This document shows, piece by piece, positions 52,137 through 60,736 of a DNA stretch of 64,000 nt (positions within the stretch are counted from its first letter, which is position 1; every line of letters starts with the position of its first letter). The position numbers and the translations under genes were made by a program. Origin of the DNA: Catellatospora sp. IY07-71 (GTDB lineage Bacteria > Actinomycetota > Actinomycetes > Mycobacteriales > Micromonosporaceae). A model generated the notes under the pieces. It had not been told where the DNA came from and did no database searches. It saw only the letters and a list, made by a program, of their open reading frames with translations. Location: NCBI RefSeq assembly GCF_018326265.1, contig NZ_AP023360.1:6879001-6943000 (forward strand), in the 5' to 3' direction.

Positions 52137-55100
52137 ACCCGGATGTCGCGGCCCTCGCGCCCAGCATGGAGAGGCAGGACGACATGACCGAGCACCTGGT
52201 GCACCGCCTGATCGAGGCGCAGGCCGCCCGGACTCCGGACGCGGTCGCGGTCGCCTGGGACGGCGGCAGCCACACCTACCGCGAGCTCGACCAGCGGGCG
52301 GCGTTCCTGGCCGGGCTGCTGGCCGGGCACGGCGTGCGTCCTGAGCGCCTGGTCGGCGTGAGCATGGAGCCGTCACCGCTGCTCCTGGTGGCGATGCTGG
52401 CGATCTGGAAGGCCGGCGGGGCGTACGTGCCCATCGACTCGTCGCTGCCGCGCGACGTCGCCGAGGGCATGCTCACCGACGCCGGGGTCACCCTGCTCAT
52501 CGCCAACGGGCCCGTCGCGGTGGATCTCGCCGACGTGCGGACGATCGACCTCGACGGCCTCGACCTGTCGGGTCCCCCGGCGGTCACGCCCTCGGTCGAC
52601 ACGGTCCCGGCGAACCTCGCATACTGCGTGTTCACCTCGGGCTCGACCGGCAAGCCCAAGCTGGTCGCGGTCAACCACGCCAGCTTCGCCAACCACGGGC
52701 TGGCGCTGCGCGAGCAGCTGTCGCTGGGCCCGCAGGACAGGGTGCTGCAGTCCACGGCGATGGCCTTCGACGCCGCGCTGGAGGAGATCCTGCCGGGCTG
52801 GCTGGCCGGTGGCGCGGTGGTCATGCCGGCGAGCCGCAAGTTCACCAGCCAGGAGCTGACCGATCTCATCGAGCGGCTCTCGGTGACGATGGTGAGCCTG
52901 CCCAGCGCCTACTGGCACCTGTGGGTCGACGACCTCACGGCCGGCACGGTGCACCTGCCGCCGACGCTGCGCACGGTGTTCATCGGGGGCGACAAGATCC
53001 TCGTCGACAAGCTGGAGGCGTGGTATCGCGTCCCCGGCGCGGACCGGATCAACTGGGTGTCGGACTACGGGCCGACCGAGACCTCGATCAGTGTCGCGCT
53101 GCACCATCCCGCCCGCGACGGCATCGGCAGCTCCGACGGCTCCGGCTACGCCCTGGTGTCGCTCGGCCGGCCGTTCGCGCGGGCGGCGCTCTACATCCTC
53201 GACGAGGACCTGCGCCCGGTGCCCGAAGGTGACTCCGGCGACCTGTGGGTGGGCGGCCCGCCGGTGACGCGCGGCTACTACGGCGCTCCCGCGATGACCG
53301 CCGACCGCTTCCGTCCCGACCCGCAGGGCCCGCCCGGTGCGCGCATGTACCGCACCGGCGACCGGGCGGCCCGGGCGGCCGACGGCACGATCTCCTTCCT
53401 GGGCCGCTCCGACCGCCAGGTGAAGATCCGCGGCCAGCGGGTCGAGCTCGGGCAGGTGGAGAGCGCGCTGCACCAGCTCGACGGCGTGCAGGACGCCGTC
53501 GCGATCGTCGTCGACGACCCGCCCCGGGGTTCGTTCCTCGTCGCGTACGTCGAGGCCGGGCCCGACGTGTCGGAGGGCGAGCTCCGGGCGGGGCTCGCCG
53601 GGCGGCTGCCGGACGCGATGCTGCCGAAGACGATCGTGCTGCTGGAGAAGATCCCGCGCTCGCCGCTGAACGGCAAGGTGTCCCGCGCCGCGCTGCCGCC
53701 GGTGGCGCGTACGCGATCCGCGCGCGTCGAGGCCGCGGCGATGACGGCCCTCGAACGCGCCGTCGCGATGGTCGTCGCCGACGTGCTCGACGCTCCGGTG
53801 ACCGACCGCCACGAGGACTTCTTCACCATCGGCGGCGACTCGCTGCGGGGCATGCAGGTGCTGAGCCGGATCACCGAGGTGACGGGGGTGGCCCTGACGT
53901 TCGAGCAGCTGCGCGCGGCTCCCCATGTGGCCGGCCTCGCCGCGCTCGTGACGGAGCAGCGCGGCAGCGGCGCCGCCGGCCGGGCGATCGTGCCGGCGTC
54001 GGCCCGCGGCGAGTGGCAGCCCGCCTCGCGCGGGCAGCAGGCGTTGTGGTTTCTCGACCAGGTGCTCCGCGGCGAGCCTGTGTACTCGATTCCCGTCTGC
54101 TACCGGATCCGCGGACCGTTCGACGTCGCGCGCCTGGACGCCGCCCTGACCACCATCGTCGCCCGGCACGAGGCCCTGCGGACGGTGCTGGTGCGGCAGG
54201 GCGGAAAGGTCTCGCAGCACGTCCGGCCCGCCGGACCGGTCCGGACCGAGGTCGTCCGCGCGGACGGCTTCGCCGACGCCGCCGACCGCGCACAGCAGGC
54301 GGCTCGGGAGCCGTTCGTGCTGAGCGAGGGGCCCCTGCTGCGCTCAGCCGCCTTCCAGATCGCCGACGAAGAGTGGCTGTGGCTGCTCAACGTGCACCAC
54401 GCGGTGTTCGACGCCTGGTCGCTGGCCGTGCTCTGGCGTGAGCTGACGGTGCTCTACCAGGGCGGTTCGCTGCCGGACGGCACCGTGCAGTTCGCCGACT
54501 ACGTGCTGTGGCAGCAACGCTGGCTGCAGGAGGCGGAGGCGGCGAAGCAACGGTCCTACTGGCAGGGCAGGCTCGCCGACGCCCCGGCGCCGCTGCGGCT
54601 GGGCACGGCCCGCGCCGAGGGGGCCCGCGTGGGCACGGACGGCTTCGCGGTGCAGCTGCCGCCCGGGTTCCTGGACACCGCGGCCGTCGAGCGCGTGGCG
54701 CAGGGTTGCCGGTCGACCCCGTTCGCCGTCCTGCTCTCGGCCCTGTTGCTCACGCTGCGGCGGACGACCGGGGCGGACGACCTGGTCGTCGGCGTTCCGG
54801 TCGCCTGCCGCAACCGCCCGGGCAGCGAGCACATCATCGGCTATCTGGTGAACACGGTCGCGGTGCGCACCCGGCTGGCGGGCGGCATGACGTTCCGCGA
54901 GGTGGTCGCCGCCGCCGACGTGGCGACGGCCGAGGCGCTGACGCACCAGGAGCTGCCGTTCGCCGATGCGGTCGAAGGCGTCGCACGCAGCGCCCGGCCC
55001 GGTGAGAACCCGGTCTTCCAGGCGATGTTCGCGTTCCAGTCCACGCCGCTGGACGGCCTGGACGGCATCACGGGGCTCGACGTCGCCGAGCACTTCGTCC

Positions 55101-55309
55101 ACCCCGGCACGGCGCAGGCGGCGCTGCGGTGGACGGCCCGCCAGGAGCCGGCCGGCCTGGTCGGCGAGATCGAGTACGCCGCCGACCGCTTCGACCGCAC
55201 GTCCGCCGCGCACTGGCAGGCCGAGCTGGCGGCGACGCTGGACGCGGCGCTGAACGACCCTGACCTGCCGATCGACAAGATCGGCGGCCGAGGCGAGGGG
55301 ATGCTGTGA
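52133..55309 (+). CDS. Nonribosomal peptide synthetase, A-PCP-C
   Basis: A 1058-residue NRPS. The adenylation domain covers about residues 20-520 (A3 core FTSGSTGKPK, A5 YGPTETS, A7 YRTGDRA, A10 NGKVSR). A carrier domain has the phosphopantetheine site FFTIGGDSLRG (Ser 570). A condensation domain runs about 625-1050 with the intact active site HHAVFDAWS. Reading the specificity pocket by eye gives DAESFGDIS plus Lys. Glu at the third and Asp at the seventh position suggest a basic substrate (Lys- or Arg-like; I recall DAES for a bacitracin Lys module). The C domain comes last, so it must accept its second substrate from a separate carrier. Start GTG 52133. Confidence 0.95.
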   Translation: MNPDVAALAPSMERQDDMTEHLVHRLIEAQAARTPDAVAVAWDGGSHTYRELDQRAAFLAGLLAGHGVRPERLVGVSMEPSPLLLVAMLAIWKAGGAYVPIDSSLPRDVAEGMLTDAGVTLLIANGPVAVDLADVRTIDLDGLDLSGPPAVTPSVDTVPANLAYCVFTSGSTGKPKLVAVNHASFANHGLALREQLSLGPQDRVLQSTAMAFDAALEEILPGWLAGGAVVMPASRKFTSQELTDLIERLSVTMVSLPSAYWHLWVDDLTAGTVHLPPTLRTVFIGGDKILVDKLEAWYRVPGADRINWVSDYGPTETSISVALHHPARDGIGSSDGSGYALVSLGRPFARAALYILDEDLRPVPEGDSGDLWVGGPPVTRGYYGAPAMTADRFRPDPQGPPGARMYRTGDRAARAADGTISFLGRSDRQVKIRGQRVELGQVESALHQLDGVQDAVAIVVDDPPRGSFLVAYVEAGPDVSEGELRAGLAGRLPDAMLPKTIVLLEKIPRSPLNGKVSRAALPPVARTRSARVEAAAMTALERAVAMVVADVLDAPVTDRHEDFFTIGGDSLRGMQVLSRITEVTGVALTFEQLRAAPHVAGLAALVTEQRGSGAAGRAIVPASARGEWQPASRGQQALWFLDQVLRGEPVYSIPVCYRIRGPFDVARLDAALTTIVARHEALRTVLVRQGGKVSQHVRPAGPVRTEVVRADGFADAADRAQQAAREPFVLSEGPLLRSAAFQIADEEWLWLLNVHHAVFDAWSLAVLWRELTVLYQGGSLPDGTVQFADYVLWQQRWLQEAEAAKQRSYWQGRLADAPAPLRLGTARAEGARVGTDGFAVQLPPGFLDTAAVERVAQGCRSTPFAVLLSALLLTLRRTTGADDLVVGVPVACRNRPGSEHIIGYLVNTVAVRTRLAGGMTFREVVAAADVATAEALTHQELPFADAVEGVARSARPGENPVFQAMFAFQSTPLDGLDGITGLDVAEHFVHPGTAQAALRWTARQEPAGLVGEIEYAADRFDRTSAAHWQAELAATLDAALNDPDLPIDKIGGRGEGML

Positions 55310-56874
55310 GCGGCCCGATGTCATTGATCTCGCGGTTCGAGCGACAGGCCGGATCGACGCCGCACGCGGTCGCGCTCGACGACGACGGCCGGCTCACCAC
55401 CTACGCGCAGCTCGACCAGTGGTCGGACGCCGTCTGCGCCGACCTGCTGGCCGCGGGCGCCGTGCCGGGCGGTCTCGTCGGCATCCTGCTCCCGCGCGAT
55501 TCCCGCTGGATCGCCGCCATCCTCGGCGTGCTGAAGGCGGGCTGCGGTTACGTGCCCCTGGATCCGCTGTATCCGCAGGCGCGCCTGTCCATGGTGATGG
55601 AGGACGCGGGGCTGACGCTGATCCTCGGCGACGCGCCGGGGATCGATCCGGGATCGAGCCGGCGGCGCGTGGACATGCCGAGCGCGGGCGCCCGCAGGCG
55701 GCCGGCGTCCCGCCCGCCGCTGGACCTCGCCTCACCCGCATACGTCATCTACACGTCGGGTTCGAGCGGCCGGCCGAAGGGCGTCCCGATGCAGCATCGC
55801 CAGGTGCTCGGGCTCATGGACGCCGTGGAAGCACGCATGCGCTTCACGCCCACCGACGTGTGGTCGCTGTTCCACTCGTTCGCCTTCGACTTCTCGGTGT
55901 TCGAGATGTGGGGTCCCCTGCTCACCGGTGCCCGCATCGTCACCGTCCCGCAGACCGCGCGGCTGGACCCGGCGCGCTTCGTCGAGTTCCTCCGGGGCAC
56001 GGGGGTCACCGTGCTGAGCATGGTGCCGACGGTCTTCCGGCACCTCGTCGCGTCGGGTGCCGGGCCGCAGGACGAGCTGGCGGTGCAGCAGGTCGTCTTC
56101 GCGGGGGAGGCGGTCGACCCCGGCTGCGTCTCGGGATGGCTGTCGGCGCTGCCGGCCGGGAAGCGACCGGCAGCCCTGAACATGTACGGGATCACCGAGG
56201 GGACGGTGCACTCGACGCTGCGGGAGATGACCGCCGTCGACTTCACGAGGACCGAGCCCGGCACGTTGATCGGCACGCCGCTGGCGCACTCCCGGATGCG
56301 GCTCGTGGACCAGGACCTGCGGCCGGTCGAGAAGGGCGAACCCGGCGAGATCCTGCTGGACGGGGTGGGCGTGACCGACGGCTACCTCGGCCGCCCGGAG
56401 CTCAACCGGGAGCGCTTCGTCGACCTGCCGTCGGCCGACGGGTCGACGGCACGCTGCTTCCGCACCGGCGACCTCGCCAGCTGGGACGAGGACACGGGCA
56501 GCTACGTATACCACGGACGCATCGACGACCAGGTGAAGGTGAACGGCCACCGCATCGAACTCGGCGAGGTGGAGGCGTCGCTGCGGGCCTGTCCGGGCGT
56601 GTTCGACGCCGCCGTCGCGCTGCACAGCCCCCCGGGCGCCGCGCCCAGCCTCCTCGCCAACGTCATCGCCGAGGCGCCCACGGCAGGCGCCGCGGCTCCG
56701 GAGGACCCCGCCGCGTCGAGCCGCACGGTCCGGGACATCAGGAAGGCTCTGGCGACGAGGCTTCCCCGCTACATGATCCCGCAGCACATCCAGCTGGTGC
56801 CGAGCCTGCCGCGCACGGAGTCGGGCAAGATCAGCCGGAAGGGACTCGTGCCGCCCGCGTCCGGGGTGAGCTAG
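55306..56874 (+). CDS. Free-standing adenylation domain
   Basis: A 522-residue amino acid adenylation enzyme with all core motifs (IYTSGSSGRPKGVP, SFAFDFSVFEMWGPL, NMYGITEGTVH, FRTGDLA, NGHRIELGEVE, ESGKISRKGL). There is no carrier domain, so it must load a separate one, probably the protein at 58730. The pocket read by eye is DFFSVAMVH plus Lys, nearest to the Thr-type code DFWNIGMVHK with changes at four positions. A Thr-like or modified hydroxy/amino acid is a guess. It overlaps the NRPS gene by four bases. Confidence 0.93.
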   Translation: MSGPMSLISRFERQAGSTPHAVALDDDGRLTTYAQLDQWSDAVCADLLAAGAVPGGLVGILLPRDSRWIAAILGVLKAGCGYVPLDPLYPQARLSMVMEDAGLTLILGDAPGIDPGSSRRRVDMPSAGARRRPASRPPLDLASPAYVIYTSGSSGRPKGVPMQHRQVLGLMDAVEARMRFTPTDVWSLFHSFAFDFSVFEMWGPLLTGARIVTVPQTARLDPARFVEFLRGTGVTVLSMVPTVFRHLVASGAGPQDELAVQQVVFAGEAVDPGCVSGWLSALPAGKRPAALNMYGITEGTVHSTLREMTAVDFTRTEPGTLIGTPLAHSRMRLVDQDLRPVEKGEPGEILLDGVGVTDGYLGRPELNRERFVDLPSADGSTARCFRTGDLASWDEDTGSYVYHGRIDDQVKVNGHRIELGEVEASLRACPGVFDAAVALHSPPGAAPSLLANVIAEAPTAGAAAPEDPAASSRTVRDIRKALATRLPRYMIPQHIQLVPSLPRTESGKISRKGLVPPASGVS

Positions 56875-56966
56875 CAGCCTCCACCTTGGACGCGGTTGCC
56901 GCCATAGAACGATGTCGGTACGTTCGAACAAACGCCCAGATCCACATCCCAACGTCGGGGGAGCTT

Positions 56967-57785
56967 GTGTCACGTCTCGAAGGCAAGGTCGCTTTCATCA
57001 CCGGGATCGGTCGCGGACAGGGCCGCAGCCATGCCGTCCGGCTGGCCGAGGAGGGTGCGGACATCATCGGGGTCGACATCTGCCGTGACTTCGACTCCGC
57101 GCCCTATCCGATGTCGTCGAAGGAGGACCTCGCCGAAACGGTGCGGCAGGTCGAGGCGCTGGGCCGGCGGGTGGTCGCCCGGGTCGCCGACGTGCGGGAC
57201 GCGGTGGGGCTGCGCAGCGCCGTGGAGGAGGGCGTCGACCAGCTCGGCCGCCTGGACTTCGCCGTCGCCAACGCCGGCATCAGCACCGCCCAGTTCCGGA
57301 TGACCACGCTGGAGGAGGACATCCAGGCGTGGAACGACGTCATCGACGTCAACCTGACCGGCGTGTGGAACACCGCGCAGGCGGCCATCCCCTACATCCT
57401 CGCCGGCGGGCGCGGCGGCTCGATCATCCTCATCGGCTCGACGGCGGGTCTGCGCGGCGCGGGCGCGGGCCCGTACACCGCGGCCAAGCACGGGGTCGTC
57501 GGCATCATGCGCGGCCTGGCCAACGAACTCGCCGAGGACAACATCCGAGTGAACGTCGTGCACCCGACCGCGGTCAACACCATGATGGCGGTCAACCCTG
57601 GCATGCAGGCGTTCCTGGCCTCGCAGGTCGCCAACGGCATCCACTCGCGCAACGCGATGCCGGTCGAGCTGCTGGAGCCGGCCGACATCAGCGCCACGGT
57701 CGCGTTCCTGTGTTCCGACGAGTCCCGTTACATCACCGGCACGAACGTCCCGGTCGACGCGGGGTTCGTGAACCGCGTCGACTGA
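56967..57785 (+). CDS. Mycofactocin-coupled short-chain dehydrogenase
   Basis: A 272-residue SDR. TGIGRGQGRSHAVRLAEEGA is the nucleotide motif, followed by the long insertion VDICRDFDSAPYPMSSKEDL, which marks the mycofactocin-coupled SDR subfamily (tightly bound NAD recycled by mycofactocin instead of exchanged). NAGIS, the catalytic Ser in ILIGSTAG and YTAAKHG (Tyr, Lys) are intact. It oxidises an alcohol or reduces a carbonyl. The start is GTG 56967 with GGGGGA upstream; a 92-base gap with possible own promoter separates it from the A-domain gene. A complete mft operon lies 9 kb upstream, consistent with cofactor supply. Confidence 0.9.
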   Translation: MSRLEGKVAFITGIGRGQGRSHAVRLAEEGADIIGVDICRDFDSAPYPMSSKEDLAETVRQVEALGRRVVARVADVRDAVGLRSAVEEGVDQLGRLDFAVANAGISTAQFRMTTLEEDIQAWNDVIDVNLTGVWNTAQAAIPYILAGGRGGSIILIGSTAGLRGAGAGPYTAAKHGVVGIMRGLANELAEDNIRVNVVHPTAVNTMMAVNPGMQAFLASQVANGIHSRNAMPVELLEPADISATVAFLCSDESRYITGTNVPVDAGFVNRVD

Positions 57786-57796
57786 CGGCGACCCGG

Positions 57797-58555
57797 TCAG
57801 CCGGCCGTGGCTCCACCCGGCCGGCTGCCGGCGCCCGCCACGATCTCCAGGACCGGGGCCGGGTTCTCGAACGGGAAGAAGTGGCCGCCGGGCACCACGT
57901 GCTCGGCCGTCCCGGCGTCCGTCCACAGCGCCCAGGTGTCGCCGTGGAACTCCGCCGCCGGGTCGTCGACACCGGCGATGGTGATGATCGGAATGTCGAG
58001 GCGGTCGGCGGCCGTCGGCGGCTCGGCCCGGCGGCAGGAATCGGCCAGCGCCATGTCGGCTCGCAGGCACGGCAGGAACAGCTCGATCGCCTCGGCACTC
58101 AGCACGTCGGCCGGGGTGCCGCCGAAGTCGCGCAACGCGTCGAGCAGGGTCTCGTCGTCGGCCTCGGCGAGCCCGGAGTCGAAGACGAGGTGCGGTGCCG
58201 CCGAACCGGCGGCGACGAACAGGCTCAGCGGCCGGGAACGCCGCCGCAGCCGCAAGGCCACCTCACGGCCCAGCAACGCTCCCGCGCTGTGCCCGAAGAT
58301 GATGTACGGGCGTTCGGCATACTCGTCGATTGCGGCGGCGATCTCGTCGGCCAGTGGCTCGACCGACGACACCGCGGGCTCGGTGTAGCGGCTCTCCCGT
58401 CCGGGAGTGTGGATCGCGACCAGCTCGAGCCCGGAGGGCCGGAACGGAAGCCACCGCCGGAACAACGACGGGCCGGAGCCCGACGGCGGGAAGGCGAACA
58501 CGAGCAAACCGGTTGTCGGCCCCGAGATCACCCGAAGCAGTCGATCGGTTGACAA
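57797..58555 (-). CDS. Type II thioesterase
   Basis: A 252-residue alpha/beta-hydrolase thioesterase of the SrfAD/GrsT type. LLVFAFPPSGSGPSLFRRWL carries the N-terminal signature, the nucleophile is in IIFGHSAGALLG (Ser about 90), with Asp in IAGVDDPAAEF and His in VPGGHFFPFE. It removes misloaded groups from carrier proteins, or here could release the product since no type I thioesterase is seen. The start is TTG 58555 with GAGGGGAG upstream. It is convergent with the SDR and divergent from the carrier-protein gene. Confidence 0.93.
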   Translation of the reverse strand: MSTDRLLRVISGPTTGLLVFAFPPSGSGPSLFRRWLPFRPSGLELVAIHTPGRESRYTEPAVSSVEPLADEIAAAIDEYAERPYIIFGHSAGALLGREVALRLRRRSRPLSLFVAAGSAAPHLVFDSGLAEADDETLLDALRDFGGTPADVLSAEAIELFLPCLRADMALADSCRRAEPPTAADRLDIPIITIAGVDDPAAEFHGDTWALWTDAGTAEHVVPGGHFFPFENPAPVLEIVAGAGSRPGGATAG

Positions 58556-58729
58556 CTCGCCTACACTCCCCTCATGCCGGCGGATCGAGCCGGTGCCAGC
58601 CTATCCGGCAGCGGCAGGCGCCGCCCACCAGTGGTGCCGGCCATACGCAGTCCGAACGCGTGGCTCGGGACGCCCGTGGCCGGCCGTCGGGCGTCGCCGG
58701 TGGACACGACATACGGGAGGATGCCGTCC

Positions 58730-58975
58730 ATGCTGCTGCAGGAGCAGAAGGTCTCGCAGGTCTGGGCCAAGGTGATCGGGATCGACGCATCCGAAGTGGA
58801 CGTCGACACGAACTTCTTCGACCTCGGCGGGACCTCGCTGATGCTGGTCGAGCTGGTCGACGAGCTGAACACGGCGCTGGGCATCGAAACCGACATCCTC
58901 ACGTTGCTGGAGTTCCCGACGATCGAAGACTTCGTGTCTCAGTGGAACGCTCGGCATTCCGGTGCCGCCTCATAG
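58730..58975 (+). CDS. Free-standing carrier protein (PCP/ACP)
   Basis: An 81-residue carrier protein. QVWAKVIGIDASEVDVDTNF leads to the attachment motif FFDLGGTSLMLVELVDEL (Ser in GGTSL), then IETDILTLLEFPTIEDF. It fits a peptidyl carrier of type II architecture. The start is the ATG at 58730, nine bases after GGGAGG; the frame is open about 50 codons further upstream without protein character. It is the obvious acceptor carrier for the lone A domain and partner of the terminal C domain. It overlaps the stop of the convergent ABC exporter gene by six bases. Confidence 0.92.
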   Translation: MLLQEQKVSQVWAKVIGIDASEVDVDTNFFDLGGTSLMLVELVDELNTALGIETDILTLLEFPTIEDFVSQWNARHSGAAS

Positions 58976-60736
58976 CCAGCTGGACCACAGCCGGGCGTAG
59001 GCGCCGTCCTGTTCCAGCAGCTCCACATGGGAGCCGACCTCGACGATCCGGCCGTCGTCCATGACGGCGATCCGGTCCGCGTCGTGGGCCGTGTGCAGGC
59101 GGTGCGCGATCGCGATGACGGTCCGGCCCTCGAGCACGGTCGCGAGCGCCCGTTCGAGGTGCCGGGCCGAGCCGGGATCCATCTGCGAGGTCGCCTCGTC
59201 GAGGATCAGCACCGGCGGGTCGGCGAGGAGCAGCCTGGCGAGGGCGATCTGCTGTGCCTGCGCATCCGTGAGCTCCTCTCCGCCGGCACCCACCGCCGTG
59301 TCCAGCTGCTCGGGCAGGCCGGCGACCCAGTCGTCGGCGCCGACCGCCTTCAGCGCGCTCCACACCGCGCCGTCGTCGGCTCCGGGCTGCGGGTCCCGCG
59401 CCGCGCGCGAGGCCGACAGCTCCAGGTTCTCCCGCAGTGAGCCCCCGAAGACGTACTGCTCCTGGGTCACCAGCACCACGTGCTTGCGCAGCTCGTGCGG
59501 CGAGATCTCGTGCAGCGGCGTCCCGGAGACGTCGACGCTGCCCACGCGCGGACGGTAGACACCCGACAGCAGCCGGGCGAGCGTCGACTTGCCGCTGCCG
59601 GTCTGGCCGACGATGGCGAGCCGCTCGCCGGGCCGCACCGCCAGGTCGATGCCGTGCAACACGTCCGGTCCGTTCTCGTAGGCGAACCGGACGGCGCGCA
59701 CGGACAGGTCCCCCGCCGGGACGGCACCGCGCTCCGGCAGGTCCCGCTCGGCCTTCGTGTCCGAGACGCCGAGGATGCGGGCCAGCGAGGCCCGGCCCAT
59801 CTGGAGCGTCCCGCCCCAGTCGAGCAGGGTCTCCAGCGGGATCATCATCTGCAGGATGTACACCGTGGCCGCGGTGACCTGGCCCAGGTTGAGCCAGCCC
59901 TGGGTGTAGGCGTATCCGCCGAGCAGCAGGGCGGGGGTCAGCGGCAGGACGAACAGGAACTCCTGGACCGCGTACAGGACCGACCGCACCCGCAGCCTCT
60001 TGTCGACCGCCTCGTACCACGCCTGAGCGTCGTGCTCGGCACGCCGCACCCGCTCGGCTTCCAGACCGAACGCCTCGACCGTGGCCGCGCCCTGGATCGT
60101 CGCCGTCAGGCCCTCGGTGATGCCGGCGGAGGCTTCGGCCTCGCGCAGGAAGGCGGTGTAGGCACGGGCCAGATACCAGCGCGTGGCCAGCACCAGCGGC
60201 GGCACGATGATCAGGACCGCGAGCGACAGCAGCCACGACACCAGCAGCAGCGCGCCGACGCTGAGCACCAGCCACACCAGCGCCTCGGTGACCTGGGGCA
60301 CCGCCAGCTGCGCCGCGCGGCGCAGCTTGTCCACGTCCCCCGAGGCGCGGGTGACCAGATCACCTTCGTCGGACCGCTCCACCACCTCCTGCGGAAGCGC
60401 GAGCGTGTCGTCGACGAACTTCTCGCGGATCTCGGCCAGGACGATCGCGGCCAGGCGGCCGGCGGCACGGAACGCATTGCGGGCGAGCAGTCCCTGCAGC
60501 AGCAGGAAGCCGGTGAGCGCGCCCGCGATGGCGGTCACCGTGCCCACCGTCGCCGTGCCGTTCTGGATGCCCTCGACGATGTCGCCCAGCAGCCGGGGGC
60601 CGACCAGGCCGCAGGTCGCGGCCAGCGCGTACAGCAGCAGCACCCAGGCCAGTCCGCGCCGGTGGCGGCGGGCGGCAGCCGACAGGAAGCGGCGGACGGT
60701 CGTGCCGTCCGCGACGGGCAGCATGCGGGCGCTCAC
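58970..60736 (-). CDS. ABC exporter half-transporter with intact Walker motifs
   Basis: A 588-residue ABC exporter: six-helix membrane domain (about residues 20-310) fused to an ATPase. Walker A VGQTGSGKSTLARLL, Walker B VLILDEATSQMD and H-loop IAIAHRLHT are intact, but the signature is degenerate (ELTDAQAQQIALARL instead of LSGGQ). It pairs with the next gene, which has the opposite defects, to form a heterodimer with one working ATP site. It is coupled by a four-base overlap. It probably exports the cluster's product. Confidence 0.94.
   Translation of the reverse strand: MSARMLPVADGTTVRRFLSAAARRHRRGLAWVLLLYALAATCGLVGPRLLGDIVEGIQNGTATVGTVTAIAGALTGFLLLQGLLARNAFRAAGRLAAIVLAEIREKFVDDTLALPQEVVERSDEGDLVTRASGDVDKLRRAAQLAVPQVTEALVWLVLSVGALLLVSWLLSLAVLIIVPPLVLATRWYLARAYTAFLREAEASAGITEGLTATIQGAATVEAFGLEAERVRRAEHDAQAWYEAVDKRLRVRSVLYAVQEFLFVLPLTPALLLGGYAYTQGWLNLGQVTAATVYILQMMIPLETLLDWGGTLQMGRASLARILGVSDTKAERDLPERGAVPAGDLSVRAVRFAYENGPDVLHGIDLAVRPGERLAIVGQTGSGKSTLARLLSGVYRPRVGSVDVSGTPLHEISPHELRKHVVLVTQEQYVFGGSLRENLELSASRAARDPQPGADDGAVWSALKAVGADDWVAGLPEQLDTAVGAGGEELTDAQAQQIALARLLLADPPVLILDEATSQMDPGSARHLERALATVLEGRTVIAIAHRLHTAHDADRIAVMDDGRIVEVGSHVELLEQDGAYARLWSSWL

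Noticed and set aside
55419-57785. 788-codon frame joining the adenylation-domain region to the SDR
   Set aside because: The first 500 codons are out of frame with the A domain and low-complexity; the SDR starts at GTG 56967.
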